From positions 1 to 51,742 of the forward strand of contig JAHKAJ010000018.1 in assembly GCA_018826075.1 (NCBI GenBank): 51,742 bases of DNA. Reading direction: 5' to 3'. Every line of letters starts with the position of its first letter. Position 1 is the stretch's first letter. The notes under the pieces were generated by a model. The model ran no database searches, had not been told where the DNA came from, and saw only the letters and a program-made list of their open reading frames with translations. Position numbers and translations under genes: made by a program. Positions 6,537 to 15,976 of the stretch are shown one piece after another. This DNA comes from Candidatus Omnitrophota bacterium. GTDB lineage: Bacteria > Omnitrophota > Gorgyraeia > Duberdicusellales > 4484-171.

Positions 6537-7139
6537 ATGGATGTAAAGCTAGATAGCCTGATTGCCAAGATCAAGAAAGACGGAATAGAGGAAGCTAGGA
6601 AAGCCTCCCGGGAAATTACCGAGCAGGCCCAAAAACAGGCTTCAGAAATCATTGCTTTAGCCCGTAAGCAAGCCGAGGCCATAGTCTTTCAGGCAAAAGA
6701 AGAGGCTGGAAAAGTTAAGTTTAACGGCGAGAGCTCTTTAAGACAGGCAGCCAGGGATTTGCTGCTTACCTTGAAAGTTGAGATTTCCAGTCTTCTTGAA
6801 AGCCTGATCAAGCAGCGGGTTTCCCGGGAGCTTGAGCCGGATTTTTTGCAAAAATTGATCATCAAAATCGTTGAAGCCTGGACTGATAAAAAAGACGCAG
6901 TTTTAGAGGTTTTGGTAAGCAAGCAGGATAAGATTAAGCTTGAATCTTTGCTGCAGAGCGAATTAAAGGCCAAAGCCAAGGAAAAAGTAGAGATAAAAAT
7001 CAACCCGGCGATTGATAAGGGGTTTCGGATCGGTTTGAAGGGAGAAGATTTGCATTATGATTTTACCGAGGAAACCCTCAGCGATACTTTTAAACAATTT
7101 TTAAATCCCGCCATAGCTGCAATGCTTGATGCTAAATAA
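6537..7139 (+). CDS. atpE: V/A-type ATPase subunit E
   Basis: This 200-residue peripheral-stalk protein joins the soluble head to the membrane part of the rotary ATPase. The N-terminal half is a long charged and alanine-rich helix (EEARKASREITEQAQKQASEIIALARKQAEAIVFQAKEEA), as expected for a stalk coiled coil; the C-terminal half is the globular domain that contacts the catalytic head. It starts the ATPase gene run right after pyrF and overlaps the next gene as TAATG. Identification rests on helix pattern and position before the DUF2764 and A-subunit genes. Confidence 0.85.
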   Translation: MDVKLDSLIAKIKKDGIEEARKASREITEQAQKQASEIIALARKQAEAIVFQAKEEAGKVKFNGESSLRQAARDLLLTLKVEISSLLESLIKQRVSRELEPDFLQKLIIKIVEAWTDKKDAVLEVLVSKQDKIKLESLLQSELKAKAKEKVEIKINPAIDKGFRIGLKGEDLHYDFTEETLSDTFKQFLNPAIAAMLDAK

Positions 7140-7633
7140 TGGATAAATATTATTATTTTGTATCTCAGCTGCCGGCTTTAATCTTTGACCAAAAGCCCCA
7201 GGTAAGCCGGGATTATTTTTTAAGTCAGGCCAGCCAGTGGTTGGGAGAAGGCGAATTCAAGCATTTTGAGTCTATCAGCCTCAATAATTTCATGATGGTT
7301 AGTGGAGAACCGAAAGCCCTGACTGCTTATAAACAGTTTGAGCTCAACTTACGCCGGGAATTAACACTTTTCCGCCAAGCTAAACAACAAGGTGGCAGTT
7401 ATCAGAGCAGCGGGTTTAATTTAGTAGTAGATAATAGTTCACCGCTGGAAGCCGAAAGGAAATTGTTGTTATTGCGTTGGAATTTTATTCAGGAACAGGA
7501 GTCTGGCCACCATTTTGATTTAACCTGGCTTATTCTCTATTTTTTAAAACTGCAAATTTTAGAAAGGTTATTCAGTTTCGATAAAGATAAAGGCTTAGTT
7601 CTTTTTGATCAGCTTTCGGTAGCGAGAATATGA
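7139..7633 (+). CDS. DUF2764 family protein of the V/A-ATPase operon
   Basis: The 164-residue protein begins MDKYYYFVSQLPALIFDQKP, the aromatic start typical of DUF2764. In chlamydiae and spirochaetes this family sits between the E and A subunit genes, exactly as here, and may fill the place of a stalk subunit such as C; this role is inferred from position only. No subunit C, F or G gene is visible elsewhere in the run. It overlaps atpA as ATGA. Confidence 0.75.
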   Translation: MDKYYYFVSQLPALIFDQKPQVSRDYFLSQASQWLGEGEFKHFESISLNNFMMVSGEPKALTAYKQFELNLRRELTLFRQAKQQGGSYQSSGFNLVVDNSSPLEAERKLLLLRWNFIQEQESGHHFDLTWLILYFLKLQILERLFSFDKDKGLVLFDQLSVARI

Positions 7634-9378
7634 GTAAACGTTTAGGAAAAATCAATTTGATCCAGGGTAATATCATCGCGGTTAGCTGTCAAGGAGACAT
7701 TGTCCAGAATGAAGTCGGTTATGTTTCCTGTGGTAAAGAGCGGTTGATGGCTGAAGTTATTCGGATAAATTACGGCATTGCTTACATGCAGGTTTTTGAG
7801 GATACCAAGGGGGTGAGAGTAGGAGACCAAGTAGATTTTAGCGGTCAGATGCTTTCAGTCAAACTCGGACCGGGACTCCTGGGACAGATTTTTGATGGTT
7901 TGCAAAATCCGCTTCCCGAGCTGGCTGAGAAGTTTGGTTTTTTCCTGCCGCGGGGAGAGCAGATAGAAGCTTTAAATTCTAAACGTAAGTGGGATTTTCA
8001 GCCTTCAGCAACCTCTAAAAAGGATAGAATGGTTAAGGGTTCAAATTTGGGATTTGTTCAAGAGGGAGTATTTAAACATCAGATCATGGTACCCTTTTAC
8101 TTGTCTGGAGATTATCAGGTAGAAACAATTGCTCCAGCCGGTAGTTATAAAATTACCGATACTATAGCTAAGCTGAAAAATTCAAGAGGTGAGATCGTCG
8201 ATATCACCATGGCTTTTAACTGGCCGATAAAGATACCAATACAGGCCTATAAGGAAAAATTTACTCCCCAGGAACCGCTGATCACTAAAGCCAGGATCAT
8301 CGATACTTTATTCCCGGTAGCCAAAGGCGGCACTTATTGTATCCCCGGGCCGTTTGGTTCGGGTAAAACCGTTTTACAGCAGCTTACCAGCCGCTACGCC
8401 GAAGTAGATATCGTAATTATTGCTGCTTGCGGAGAACGGGCCGGCGAAGTGGTTGAAACTTTAAGAAAATTCCCGGAGTTAGTCGACCCGCGTACCAGCC
8501 GGCCGCTGATGGAAAGAACGATTATAATCTGCAATACTTCTTCTATGCCGGTAGCTGCCCGGGATGCTTCAGTATATACTGCCGCCACTCTTGGTGAATA
8601 CTATCGCCAGATGGGCTTGGATGTTCTACTTTTAGCTGATTCTACTTCTCGTTGGGCTCAAGCTATGCGGGAAGTTTCCGGCCGCTTAGAGGAGATCCCC
8701 GGTGAAGAAGCTTACCCGGCTTATCTGGAGTCGCGGATCGCCGAGTTTTATGAGCGTTCAGGGCTGGTCGGTTTAAACAACGGCCAGAAAGGTTCGCTGA
8801 CTATCGGCGGAACAATTTCTCCGGCCGGCGGAAACTTTGAAGAACCGGTTACCCAAGCCACCCTTAAAGTGGTTGGTGCTTTTCACGGGCTTTCCCGCGA
8901 TAGGGCTAATGCCCGGCGGTTTCCTTCGATAGATCCCTTAGACAGCTGGTCGCGCTATACCGGATTTATTGATCCGGGGCAGAGAGGTAAAGTCAAAGCT
9001 ATTTTGGCTGCCGGCGATGAAGTATATCAGATGATGAAGGTGGTTGGAGAAGAAGGCACTTCAATGGAAGATTTCATCGTCTATTTAAAATCAGAATTTA
9101 TTGATAGCGTATACCTGCAGCAGAACGGTTTTGATAAAGTAGATGCGGCAACTGATTTAGAGCGGCAGAAATATGTTTTTGGAAAACTTTGTTCGATTCT
9201 GGACGAGGAGTTTAAGTTTAGCCAGAAAGAAAAGGCCCGCTATCTTTTTTATGAGTTAAGGCAGATATTTATCGATTGGAATTACAAACAGAAAGACAGT
9301 GATGAATTTAAACAGCAGGAGAGAAAAATCGATGAGTTTATAAAACAAAAGATGTTAAAAGATGAAAAAAGTACATAG
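7630..9378 (+). CDS. atpA: V/A-type ATPase catalytic subunit A
   Basis: The 582-residue ATP-hydrolysing or ATP-making subunit has Walker A PFGSGKT at about 241-247, the catalytic GERAGE segment and [16 protein letters not shown]. It carries the non-homologous insertion that distinguishes V/A-type A subunits from F-type beta subunits, and its length matches the family. It starts inside the DUF2764 stop codon and overlaps atpB by 17 bases, so translation is probably coupled. Whether the complex makes or uses ATP cannot be told from the gene. Confidence 0.97.
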   Translation: MSKRLGKINLIQGNIIAVSCQGDIVQNEVGYVSCGKERLMAEVIRINYGIAYMQVFEDTKGVRVGDQVDFSGQMLSVKLGPGLLGQIFDGLQNPLPELAEKFGFFLPRGEQIEALNSKRKWDFQPSATSKKDRMVKGSNLGFVQEGVFKHQIMVPFYLSGDYQVETIAPAGSYKITDTIAKLKNSRGEIVDITMAFNWPIKIPIQAYKEKFTPQEPLITKARIIDTLFPVAKGGTYCIPGPFGSGKTVLQQLTSRYAEVDIVIIAACGERAGEVVETLRKFPELVDPRTSRPLMERTIIICNTSSMPVAARDASVYTAATLGEYYRQMGLDVLLLADSTSRWAQAMREVSGRLEEIPGEEAYPAYLESRIAEFYERSGLVGLNNGQKGSLTIGGTISPAGGNFEEPVTQATLKVVGAFHGLSRDRANARRFPSIDPLDSWSRYTGFIDPGQRGKVKAILAAGDEVYQMMKVVGEEGTSMEDFIVYLKSEFIDSVYLQQNGFDKVDAATDLERQKYVFGKLCSILDEEFKFSQKEKARYLFYELRQIFIDWNYKQKDSDEFKQQERKIDEFIKQKMLKDEKST

Positions 9379-10660
9379 TAAAATATTAAGCGTTGCCGGA
9401 AACGTCATCACCGTAAAGGCAAAAGATGTAGCCTATGAGGAGTTAGCAGAAGTAAGGTCCTCGAGGGGTTCTTCTTTGGCCCAGGTAATAAAGCTTGAGG
9501 CCGACATCGTGTCTTTACAGGTTTTTTCGGGAAGCCGAGGAATCTCTACTGATGATGAAGTGCGTTTTTTGGGCCATCCGATGCAGGTGGCTTTTTCCCA
9601 AAACATGCTGGGCCGGATCTTTGACGGTTCAGGTAACCCTCGCGACAAAGGTCCGGCTTTAACCGAAAACCTGATCGATATTTCCGGGCCGGCAGTCAAC
9701 CCGGCTAAACGGATCATTCCTGAACGGATGATCCGTACCAATATCCCGATGATCGATGTGTTCAATTCTTTAGTGGTTTCCCAAAAGCTGCCAATATTCT
9801 CAGTGTCCGGAGAGCCCTACAATGAACTTTTAGCCAGGATCGCCATGCAGGCAGAAGTAGACATGATCGTTTTAGGCGGTATCGGCCTGAAGTTCGACCA
9901 ATATATGTTTTTTAAAAATACTCTTGAGCAGGCCGGCTCTCTTTCCCGGTCAATATTTTTTATTCATACCGCTTCTGACCCGATAGTCGAAGGTCTTATG
10001 GTTCCGGATTTGTGCCTGGCAGTTGCCGAGAAGTTTGCTTTGGGCGGAAAAGACGTATTGGTGTTGCTTAGCGATATGACTAATTTCGCTGATGCTTTAA
10101 AAGAAATCGCTATTACTATGGAGCAAGTGCCTTCTAACCGCGGCTATCCCGGCGATCTATATACCCAGTTAGCCCGCCGCTATGAAAAGGCAGTTGATTT
10201 CCAAGGCGCTGGTTCGATTACCGTATTAGCGGTGACCACTATGCCCGGAGATGATGTGACTCATCCGGTGCCGGACAATACCGGTTATATTACCGAGGGC
10301 CAGTTTTACCTACGTAACGGCAGGATCGAGCCTTTTGGTTCTTTGAGCCGTCTGAAACAGCAGGTCAATGATAAGACCCGCAAAGACCACCGGGCAATCA
10401 TGGACGCAATGATCCAGCTTTATGCTCAATACCGGGAATCCGAAGAAAAAAGAGCCATGGGTTTTCGGATGAGTGACTGGGATAGAAAGTTATTAAAATA
10501 CGGAAAACTGTTTGAATCTCAGATGATGGATCTATCAGCTAAAGTTTCTTTAGAGGAAGCTTTGGACCAAGGCTGGAATATTTTAGCTCAATGTTTTGAA
10601 CCCAAGGAAACCAGTTTTCGCAGTGAGTTGGTAAAAGAATTCTGGCCGAGCAAGCCTTAA
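9362..10660 (+). CDS. atpB: V/A-type ATPase subunit B
   Basis: The 432-residue non-catalytic nucleotide-binding subunit alternates with A in the head. It has the degenerate loop [16 protein letters not shown] in place of a Walker A motif, [18 protein letters not shown], and the family block [21 protein letters not shown]. Length is normal. Instead of atpD, the next gene (15 bases on) is pilin-like. Confidence 0.97.
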   Translation: MKKVHSKILSVAGNVITVKAKDVAYEELAEVRSSRGSSLAQVIKLEADIVSLQVFSGSRGISTDDEVRFLGHPMQVAFSQNMLGRIFDGSGNPRDKGPALTENLIDISGPAVNPAKRIIPERMIRTNIPMIDVFNSLVVSQKLPIFSVSGEPYNELLARIAMQAEVDMIVLGGIGLKFDQYMFFKNTLEQAGSLSRSIFFIHTASDPIVEGLMVPDLCLAVAEKFALGGKDVLVLLSDMTNFADALKEIAITMEQVPSNRGYPGDLYTQLARRYEKAVDFQGAGSITVLAVTTMPGDDVTHPVPDNTGYITEGQFYLRNGRIEPFGSLSRLKQQVNDKTRKDHRAIMDAMIQLYAQYRESEEKRAMGFRMSDWDRKLLKYGKLFESQMMDLSAKVSLEEALDQGWNILAQCFEPKETSFRSELVKEFWPSKP

Positions 10661-10675
10661 AAATGGAGAAGGGAA

Positions 10676-11281
10676 ATGATAAAATCATTTACTCTCATCG
10701 AACTGATTGTAGTTATCGCCATCATTGCAATATTGGCGGCAATCATCGCTCCCAATGCCTTTAAAGCGATTGAGAAAGCTAAAGTCGCAGAAGTAATAGC
10801 TAATTTTAAGACTTTAAAAACAGCCGTTGGAGCTGTTTATGCTGATACCGGACGTAAGGTCATGGATAATTGTCGGTGGGGAACAATGCATTTGTTTCCG
10901 GGCCAGACCCCTTTGGATACTGACCCGTTTGAAATAGATCGGACTGAATGGACAAAGGAAGAATGGCCGGGATGGGATGGCCCCTATGTAGAAAAAATTA
11001 ACGGAATACATCCTTGGGGGGGAACTTATGCTTTTTCCCGTTGGCAGGATTTCAGCTTTCCTCCCAACGGAATAATGGAGTTAGTCTTAGAGATCGACGA
11101 CTGCCGTTATCCCTGCCCTGATATTTCTTATAACGGCCAACGTCCTATGCCGCGCAATGCGGCGGAGATAATGGACGCAATGATCGATGATGCTGAGGAT
11201 TGGCCGTTCAATACCGGCGGATTCCGAGGCAACAGCGACTACCACTGGATAATGTTTTGGGATTATGAATTTTGGCCTTAA
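10676..11281 (+). CDS. Type IV pilin-like / pseudopilin protein inside the ATPase operon
   Basis: The 201-residue protein starts MIKS-FTLIELIVVIAIIAILAA, the prepilin leader and hydrophobic helix, with Phe at +1 and Glu at +5 of the mature form. The residue before the cleavage point is Ser, not the usual Gly. The rest is an acidic, Trp- and Pro-rich globular domain with four cysteines and no known match by eye. GGAGAAGGGA lies before the ATG. It has no promoter of its own, lies 15 bases after atpB and three bases before atpD, and is in the same direction, so it is probably co-transcribed with the ATPase. The first 37 or so residues nearly match those of the pilin at 50455-51000. Confidence 0.88.
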   Translation: MIKSFTLIELIVVIAIIAILAAIIAPNAFKAIEKAKVAEVIANFKTLKTAVGAVYADTGRKVMDNCRWGTMHLFPGQTPLDTDPFEIDRTEWTKEEWPGWDGPYVEKINGIHPWGGTYAFSRWQDFSFPPNGIMELVLEIDDCRYPCPDISYNGQRPMPRNAAEIMDAMIDDAEDWPFNTGGFRGNSDYHWIMFWDYEFWP

Positions 11282-11284
11282 TTT

Positions 11285-11896
11285 ATGCCTAAGATCAGGT
11301 TGACTAAAAACGAGTTAAAAGGGCAAAAGGATGGTTTAGCCAGGTTTCGGCGTTATCTGCCGATGTTGTTATTGAGAAAAAAACAGCTTCAACTGGAGAT
11401 AATCAAAGTTCACCAAATTATCAAAGACCTCGGCGTAAGGATTGATAATTTGAGAAGTCAGGTAATTTCCTGGGTTGATGTTTTTGCTGAAGAAGTTCCG
11501 ATCCAAGACATAGTAAGTTTAAAAGCGGTTGAAATCGAGAAGGGAAATGTCGCCGGGATAGATTTACCGGTGTTTATCCAAGCAGTAATCAAAGAAGAGC
11601 CTTATGATTTTATGTTTACTCCGCTTTGGGTCGATGCCGCTATTTTAGCCATAAAACAAACCTTAACCTTAAAGGCCAGGCTGGCAGTGTACCATCAGCA
11701 GATGGATATTTTAAAAGAGGAGTTACGAATAGCTACCCAGCGAGTCAATCTTTTTGAAAAGATCAAGATCCCCGAGGCCAGGGAGAATATCAGGGTTATC
11801 CAGATTTATTTGGGAGAACTTCAGACTGCCGGAGTAGTCCGGGGTAAAATCGCTAAAGCTAAACTTCAGAAAAAGAAACTGTTTGAGTTATCATGA
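11285..11896 (+). CDS. atpD: V/A-type ATPase subunit D
   Basis: The 203-residue central-rotor shaft protein starts KIRLTKNELKGQKDGLARFRRYLPMLLLRKKQLQ, the family's N-terminal helix, and ends with a second long helix, as needed for the antiparallel coiled coil that turns inside the A3B3 head. The gene starts three bases after the pilin gene and overlaps atpI as ATGA. Confidence 0.93.
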   Translation: MPKIRLTKNELKGQKDGLARFRRYLPMLLLRKKQLQLEIIKVHQIIKDLGVRIDNLRSQVISWVDVFAEEVPIQDIVSLKAVEIEKGNVAGIDLPVFIQAVIKEEPYDFMFTPLWVDAAILAIKQTLTLKARLAVYHQQMDILKEELRIATQRVNLFEKIKIPEARENIRVIQIYLGELQTAGVVRGKIAKAKLQKKKLFELS

Positions 11897-13665
11897 TAGT
11901 TAAAATGAAAAAGCTTACTATTTTGGTTTCCCAAAAAGATTTAGGGCATGCCATTTGGGAACTGCGGAAAACCGGCCTTTTACATATTAAACCTATTCAA
12001 AAACCCCACGCCGATTTTATAACTTCCTTAGAGCACAAACTGGCTTTATTGGAAAAGGCCCTATCTTTCTTAAGCGATTCAGAGAAGCCGAGAAGAGCTG
12101 TACCCGATGAAGTGCTTACTTCGGTGATTAAAGATGTTTTAACTTTGAAACAGAAAGAACAGGAGTTTTTAGAAAGTAGTAAAATTATTGAAGAAAGACT
12201 GGCTTGGGTGAAACAACTGGGGCATATTTCTTGCGCTGATCTGGAGAGTTTAGAGTCGGCTGGTCTCCGGGTAAAGCTTTATAAATGCCGAAAAAAAGAT
12301 TTAAAAAAAATTCCTCCCGATAAGATTATCCGGGTTATTGCCGAGAAAGGTAGAGAGATCTACCTGGTTTCGATCGGCAAGGCCGGCGAGGAGGGTTTGA
12401 ATTTTCCGGAAGTTGCGATTCCTCATGAGACACTTCAGGCTTTGGAACGAAAGATTCATCACAACCAAAAAGAATTAGCCGCGATTAAATCGCAATTGGA
12501 AGAGCTCTCAATCTATAAACAGGATTTGAAAGCCTACCAGAAGGAATTAAATAAACGTTTGGAGTTCGGCCGGGTTCGTTTCAGCACAGGCTTAAAAGAA
12601 GAGATTGCTTATTTAGAAGGTTTTTGCCCTAAAGATTCAGTGGAAAAAATCAACCAGTCAGCTTCCCGGGAAGGTTGGGCGGTTTTGGTTGAGGAGCCCC
12701 AAAACTCAGGCGAAGTCCCGACTTGGATCAAAAACCCCCGCTGGGTAGAGATCATCCGGCCGGTGTTTAAATTTATGGGAACCTTGCCGGGATATGCAGA
12801 ACATGATATCAGTTTTTGGTTTCTTTTATTCTTTAGTTTATTCTTTGCCATGCTCATCGGCGACGCCGGTTACGGCCTGTTATTTTTGACTACTACTTTT
12901 TTGATCCGCAGGAAATTCAAGAAACTTCCGGCTCAGCCATTTTTCTTGATGTATATTTTATCTGCCGGCACGATCATCTGGGGAGCTTTGTCCGGAACCT
13001 GGTTTGGAGTTGAAAAACTGGCTCAACTTCCGGTATTCCGTTCCCTGGTGATCGGAAAGATTAACAGTTTTTCAGGGACCAACCAGAATTTCATGATCCA
13101 GCTTTGCTTTATTATCGGAGCAGTACATCTTTCTATAGCCCATGCGATAATGGTTTATCGGTTTATCAACAGCCGTATAGCTTTATCACATCTGGGCTGG
13201 ATAGGAATTGTCTGGTCGGCTTTTTTTCTGGCCGGCAATTTAGTTTTAGGCAAACCTCTGTCTGGGTTTACTTATTTTTTAGCCATAGTTTCTGCAGCCC
13301 TGGTAATTTTATTTTCCAGCCCCGAAAAAAACATAATTAAAGGGATCTTTCAGTCTTTAGCCGATTTCCCCTTAAAGGCTATCGGTTCTTTTTCTGATGT
13401 CGTATCTTACTTAAGGTTATTTGCTGTAGGCTATGCTACGGTGGTTTTAGCGGTGACCTTTAACAGCATGGCTGCTTCATCAGGCTCGGGAAGCCTTTTA
13501 GGAGGATTTTTAGCGGCAATCATTCTTTTTATCGGGCACGCTTTGAATATAGTTTTAGGGCTGATGGCAGTAATAGTCCATGGAATAAGATTAAATATGC
13601 TTGAGTTTTCCAGCCACTTGAATATGGAGTGGTCAGGGATCGAATATAAGCCGTTTAAGGAATAA
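11893..13665 (+). CDS. atpI: V/A-type ATPase membrane subunit I (a)
   Basis: The 590-residue protein has a long soluble coiled-coil N-terminal half and about seven or eight membrane segments from roughly residue 310. SYLRLFAVG near residue 508 carries the arginine that faces the rotor ring's ion-binding site in this family. It forms the ion half-channels against subunit K. The final SSHLNMEWSGIEYKPF tail is typical. Confidence 0.95.
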   Translation: MIVKMKKLTILVSQKDLGHAIWELRKTGLLHIKPIQKPHADFITSLEHKLALLEKALSFLSDSEKPRRAVPDEVLTSVIKDVLTLKQKEQEFLESSKIIEERLAWVKQLGHISCADLESLESAGLRVKLYKCRKKDLKKIPPDKIIRVIAEKGREIYLVSIGKAGEEGLNFPEVAIPHETLQALERKIHHNQKELAAIKSQLEELSIYKQDLKAYQKELNKRLEFGRVRFSTGLKEEIAYLEGFCPKDSVEKINQSASREGWAVLVEEPQNSGEVPTWIKNPRWVEIIRPVFKFMGTLPGYAEHDISFWFLLFFSLFFAMLIGDAGYGLLFLTTTFLIRRKFKKLPAQPFFLMYILSAGTIIWGALSGTWFGVEKLAQLPVFRSLVIGKINSFSGTNQNFMIQLCFIIGAVHLSIAHAIMVYRFINSRIALSHLGWIGIVWSAFFLAGNLVLGKPLSGFTYFLAIVSAALVILFSSPEKNIIKGIFQSLADFPLKAIGSFSDVVSYLRLFAVGYATVVLAVTFNSMAASSGSGSLLGGFLAAIILFIGHALNIVLGLMAVIVHGIRLNMLEFSSHLNMEWSGIEYKPFKE

Positions 13666-13679
13666 ACCGGGAGGTTATC

Positions 13680-14126
13680 ATGATTCAGGGATTTGGTGAT
13701 TTGAATCTATCTTTAACTTTAGCGGCGGTTGGTTCAGCTTTAGGTACTGGAGTTGCCGGCATGGCCGCTGTCGGAGCCTGGAAGAAGGCTTTTTTACAGA
13801 ATAAAGCCGCTGCCTTTTCTTTAGTGGCTTTTGTCGGTGCCCCTTTAACTCAGACTATTTACGGGATGATTTTAAGGAATCAAATCATTGCCGCCAAATT
13901 ACCGGCAGATCCGCAAATCTATACTTACCTTATGATTTTAGGTTTAGCTGCCGGATTAGCTATTGGAACATCAGCTTATATGCAGGGTAAGGCTGCAGCC
14001 AAGGCTTGTGATGCTTTGGGTGAAACCGGCAAGGGTTTCGGCCAATATATAATAGTTTTGGGAATTATTGAGACGGTGGCTCTTTTCGTTATGGTTTTTT
14101 GCATGATGGCTATACCTAAGGTCTGA
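13680..14126 (+). CDS. atpK: V/A-type ATPase proteolipid subunit K (c)
   Basis: The 148-residue membrane rotor protein has four hydrophobic segments arranged as two hairpins. A GGGAGG precedes the ATG. Thr57-Gln58 (PLTQTIYG), Gln102 (YMQGKA) and Glu131 (IIETVALF) line up, with near-identical spacing, with Thr64, Gln65, Gln110 and Glu139 of the sodium-binding NtpK of Enterococcus hirae. One ligand, Leu61 of NtpK, appears to be Ala54 here. This suggests sodium rather than proton coupling, which is inference. It ends the ATPase run. Confidence 0.95.
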   Translation: MIQGFGDLNLSLTLAAVGSALGTGVAGMAAVGAWKKAFLQNKAAAFSLVAFVGAPLTQTIYGMILRNQIIAAKLPADPQIYTYLMILGLAAGLAIGTSAYMQGKAAAKACDALGETGKGFGQYIIVLGIIETVALFVMVFCMMAIPKV

Positions 14127-14137
14127 ATTTTTAAGCC

Positions 14138-14165
14138 TTGATTTTTTGGTATTATTTAGTAAGAT
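14138..14165 (+). promoter_or_regulatory. Likely promoter of tRNA-Val / thrS
   Basis: TTGATT (14138-14143), 16 bases, TAAGAT (14160-14165); the start would be about eight bases before the tRNA. It marks the end of the ATPase run and the start of the thrS cluster. Confidence 0.5.
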
Positions 14166-14179
14166 AAGCAGGCACAAAC

Positions 14180-14255
14180 GGGCGGTTGGCGCAGTTGGAA
14201 GCGCATCTCGTTTACACCGAGAGGGTCGTGGGTTCGAGCCCTACACCGCCCACCA
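14180..14255 (+). tRNA. tRNA-Val (anticodon TAC)
   Basis: The 76-base tRNA has acceptor stem GGGCGGT/ACCGCCC, anticodon stem TCTCG/CGAGA around the loop TTTACAC, T arm GGGTTCGAGCCC, and an encoded 3' CCA. It lies 14 bases before the thrS start. An open frame running through it into thrS is an artefact. Confidence 0.97.
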
Positions 14256-14269
14256 GTTTTTATAAAATT

Positions 14270-15976
14270 ATGGATTTAGAAATTTTAAGGCACTCATGTT
14301 CGCATGTTATGGCTCAGGCAGTAAAGGAGCTTTACCCTGAAGCTAAACTGGGTATTGGCCCGGCAATCGAAGCCGGCTTTTACTATGATTTTGACCTACC
14401 AGTCCAACTAGTACCCGAAGACTTAACTAAAATCGAAGCAAAGATGAAGGAGATTATCAAGGCTGATCAGAAATTTGAACGTATCGAGGTCAGTAAAGAA
14501 GAAGCTGTTAGGTTGATGCAGGAAAGAAATGAAAACTATAAGCTCCAACTTATCCAGTCCCTAACTGATGAAAGGGTGAGTTTTTATAAAAACGGCAGCT
14601 TTCTTGATTTTTGTCGCGGGCCGCATCTTGGTTCAACCGGAGAAATAAAAGATTTTAAGCTTCTGTCGGTAGCCGGAGCCTATTGGCGGGGAATCGAGAC
14701 TAATCCGGTTTTACAAAGGATCTACGGCGTTGCTTTTGCCAGCAAAAAAGAGTTGGATGAGCATCTCAAAAATTTAGACGAGATCAAAAAACGCGATCAC
14801 CGTAAAATAGGTAAAGAACTCGATCTTTTTTCTATCCATGAAGAAGCCGGAGCTGGATTCGTTTATTATCATCCCCGGGGGGCAGTGATTAAAAATATAA
14901 TTGAAGATTTTTTGCGTCGGGAGAATTCAAAGCGCGGCTACGAATTGGTTTCAATACCGCATATTGCTAAAATCGACCTTTATGATACTTCCGGCCACAC
15001 TAGTTACTACCGGGAAAATATGTATTTTATGAAAATCGACCAGCAGGATTATGTTATCAAACCGATGAACTGTCCCGGCCACATCCTTATTTATAAACGT
15101 AAACTGAACAGTTACCGGGATCTCCCGATAAGGTTTTTTGAATTGGGAACAGTCTATCGGTACGAGAAAAGCGGGGTTTTGCACGGACTATTAAGGGTCA
15201 GAGGATTTACCCAGGACGATGCTCATATTTTCTGTCGGCCCGACCAGCTTAAAGAGGAAATTATTTCAGTGCTTGAGTTTATTGACTACACCATGAAGAA
15301 GTTCGAATTTAACTATGAAGTCAACCTTTCTACTCGTCCAGAAAAGTTTACCGGGCAGGCCGAAGATTGGGACCGGGCAGAAAAGGTACTTAAAGAAGCT
15401 TTGGAAGAAAAGAATATTCCTTTTGCTGTTGATCCGGGGGCCGGAGTATTCTACGGCCCAAAAATAGATGTTAAACTTAAAGATGCTTTGGGCCGCCTTT
15501 GGCAGGGCCCGACAGTCCAGGTTGATTTTAATCTTCCTCAACGATTTGATTTATCTTATATTGATGAAGATAGTTCAAAGCAACGGCCGGTAATGATCCA
15601 CCGGGCTATTTTAGGAAGCATCGAGCGGTTTCTGGGAGCCTTGATTGAGAACTATGCCGGAAAATTTCCCCTCTGGCTTTCGCCGGTTCAAATAAGTATT
15701 TTAAACGTCACCAAAGAATCTAAGGATTACGCTTTGAAGATAGAAGAAGTCCTTAAAACTAAAGGTTTGCGTGTTGAAGCCGATACCAAGGATGAGACTC
15801 TTCAGAAAAAAATCCGCGAAAAAGAGCTTCTTAAAGTTCCCTATATGGCCATTGTCGGAAAAATTGAGCAGGAGTCGGGGAAAATATCTTTGCGCGCTCG
15901 CGGAATGAAAAACCTGGGGACTATGGAGATAGAGCAATTAGTGGAAAAGTTAAAACAGGAGGAAGGCCTAACGTGA
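14270..15976 (+). CDS. thrS: Threonyl-tRNA synthetase lacking the TGS domain
   Basis: The 568-residue class II synthetase charges tRNA-Thr. The true start is the ATG at 14270 (MDLEILRHSCSHVMAQA); the frame is open further upstream only through the tRNA-Val gene. It therefore lacks the N-terminal TGS domain of standard enzymes of about 640 residues but keeps the editing-like domain (HSCSHV and later HLGSTGEIKDFKLL). Zinc ligands appear in MNCPGH, DDAHIFC and PVMIHRAILGS, and the C-terminal anticodon domain is present. Its last codons overlap infC (GTGA). No clear ribosome binding site is visible. Confidence 0.96.
   Translation: MDLEILRHSCSHVMAQAVKELYPEAKLGIGPAIEAGFYYDFDLPVQLVPEDLTKIEAKMKEIIKADQKFERIEVSKEEAVRLMQERNENYKLQLIQSLTDERVSFYKNGSFLDFCRGPHLGSTGEIKDFKLLSVAGAYWRGIETNPVLQRIYGVAFASKKELDEHLKNLDEIKKRDHRKIGKELDLFSIHEEAGAGFVYYHPRGAVIKNIIEDFLRRENSKRGYELVSIPHIAKIDLYDTSGHTSYYRENMYFMKIDQQDYVIKPMNCPGHILIYKRKLNSYRDLPIRFFELGTVYRYEKSGVLHGLLRVRGFTQDDAHIFCRPDQLKEEIISVLEFIDYTMKKFEFNYEVNLSTRPEKFTGQAEDWDRAEKVLKEALEEKNIPFAVDPGAGVFYGPKIDVKLKDALGRLWQGPTVQVDFNLPQRFDLSYIDEDSSKQRPVMIHRAILGSIERFLGALIENYAGKFPLWLSPVQISILNVTKESKDYALKIEEVLKTKGLRVEADTKDETLQKKIREKELLKVPYMAIVGKIEQESGKISLRARGMKNLGTMEIEQLVEKLKQEEGLT

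Noticed and set aside
14186..14269. Upstream extension of thrS (MAQLEAHLVYTERV...)
   Set aside because: The extension reads through the tRNA-Val gene, which has complete cloverleaf features; the true ThrRS start is at 14270.
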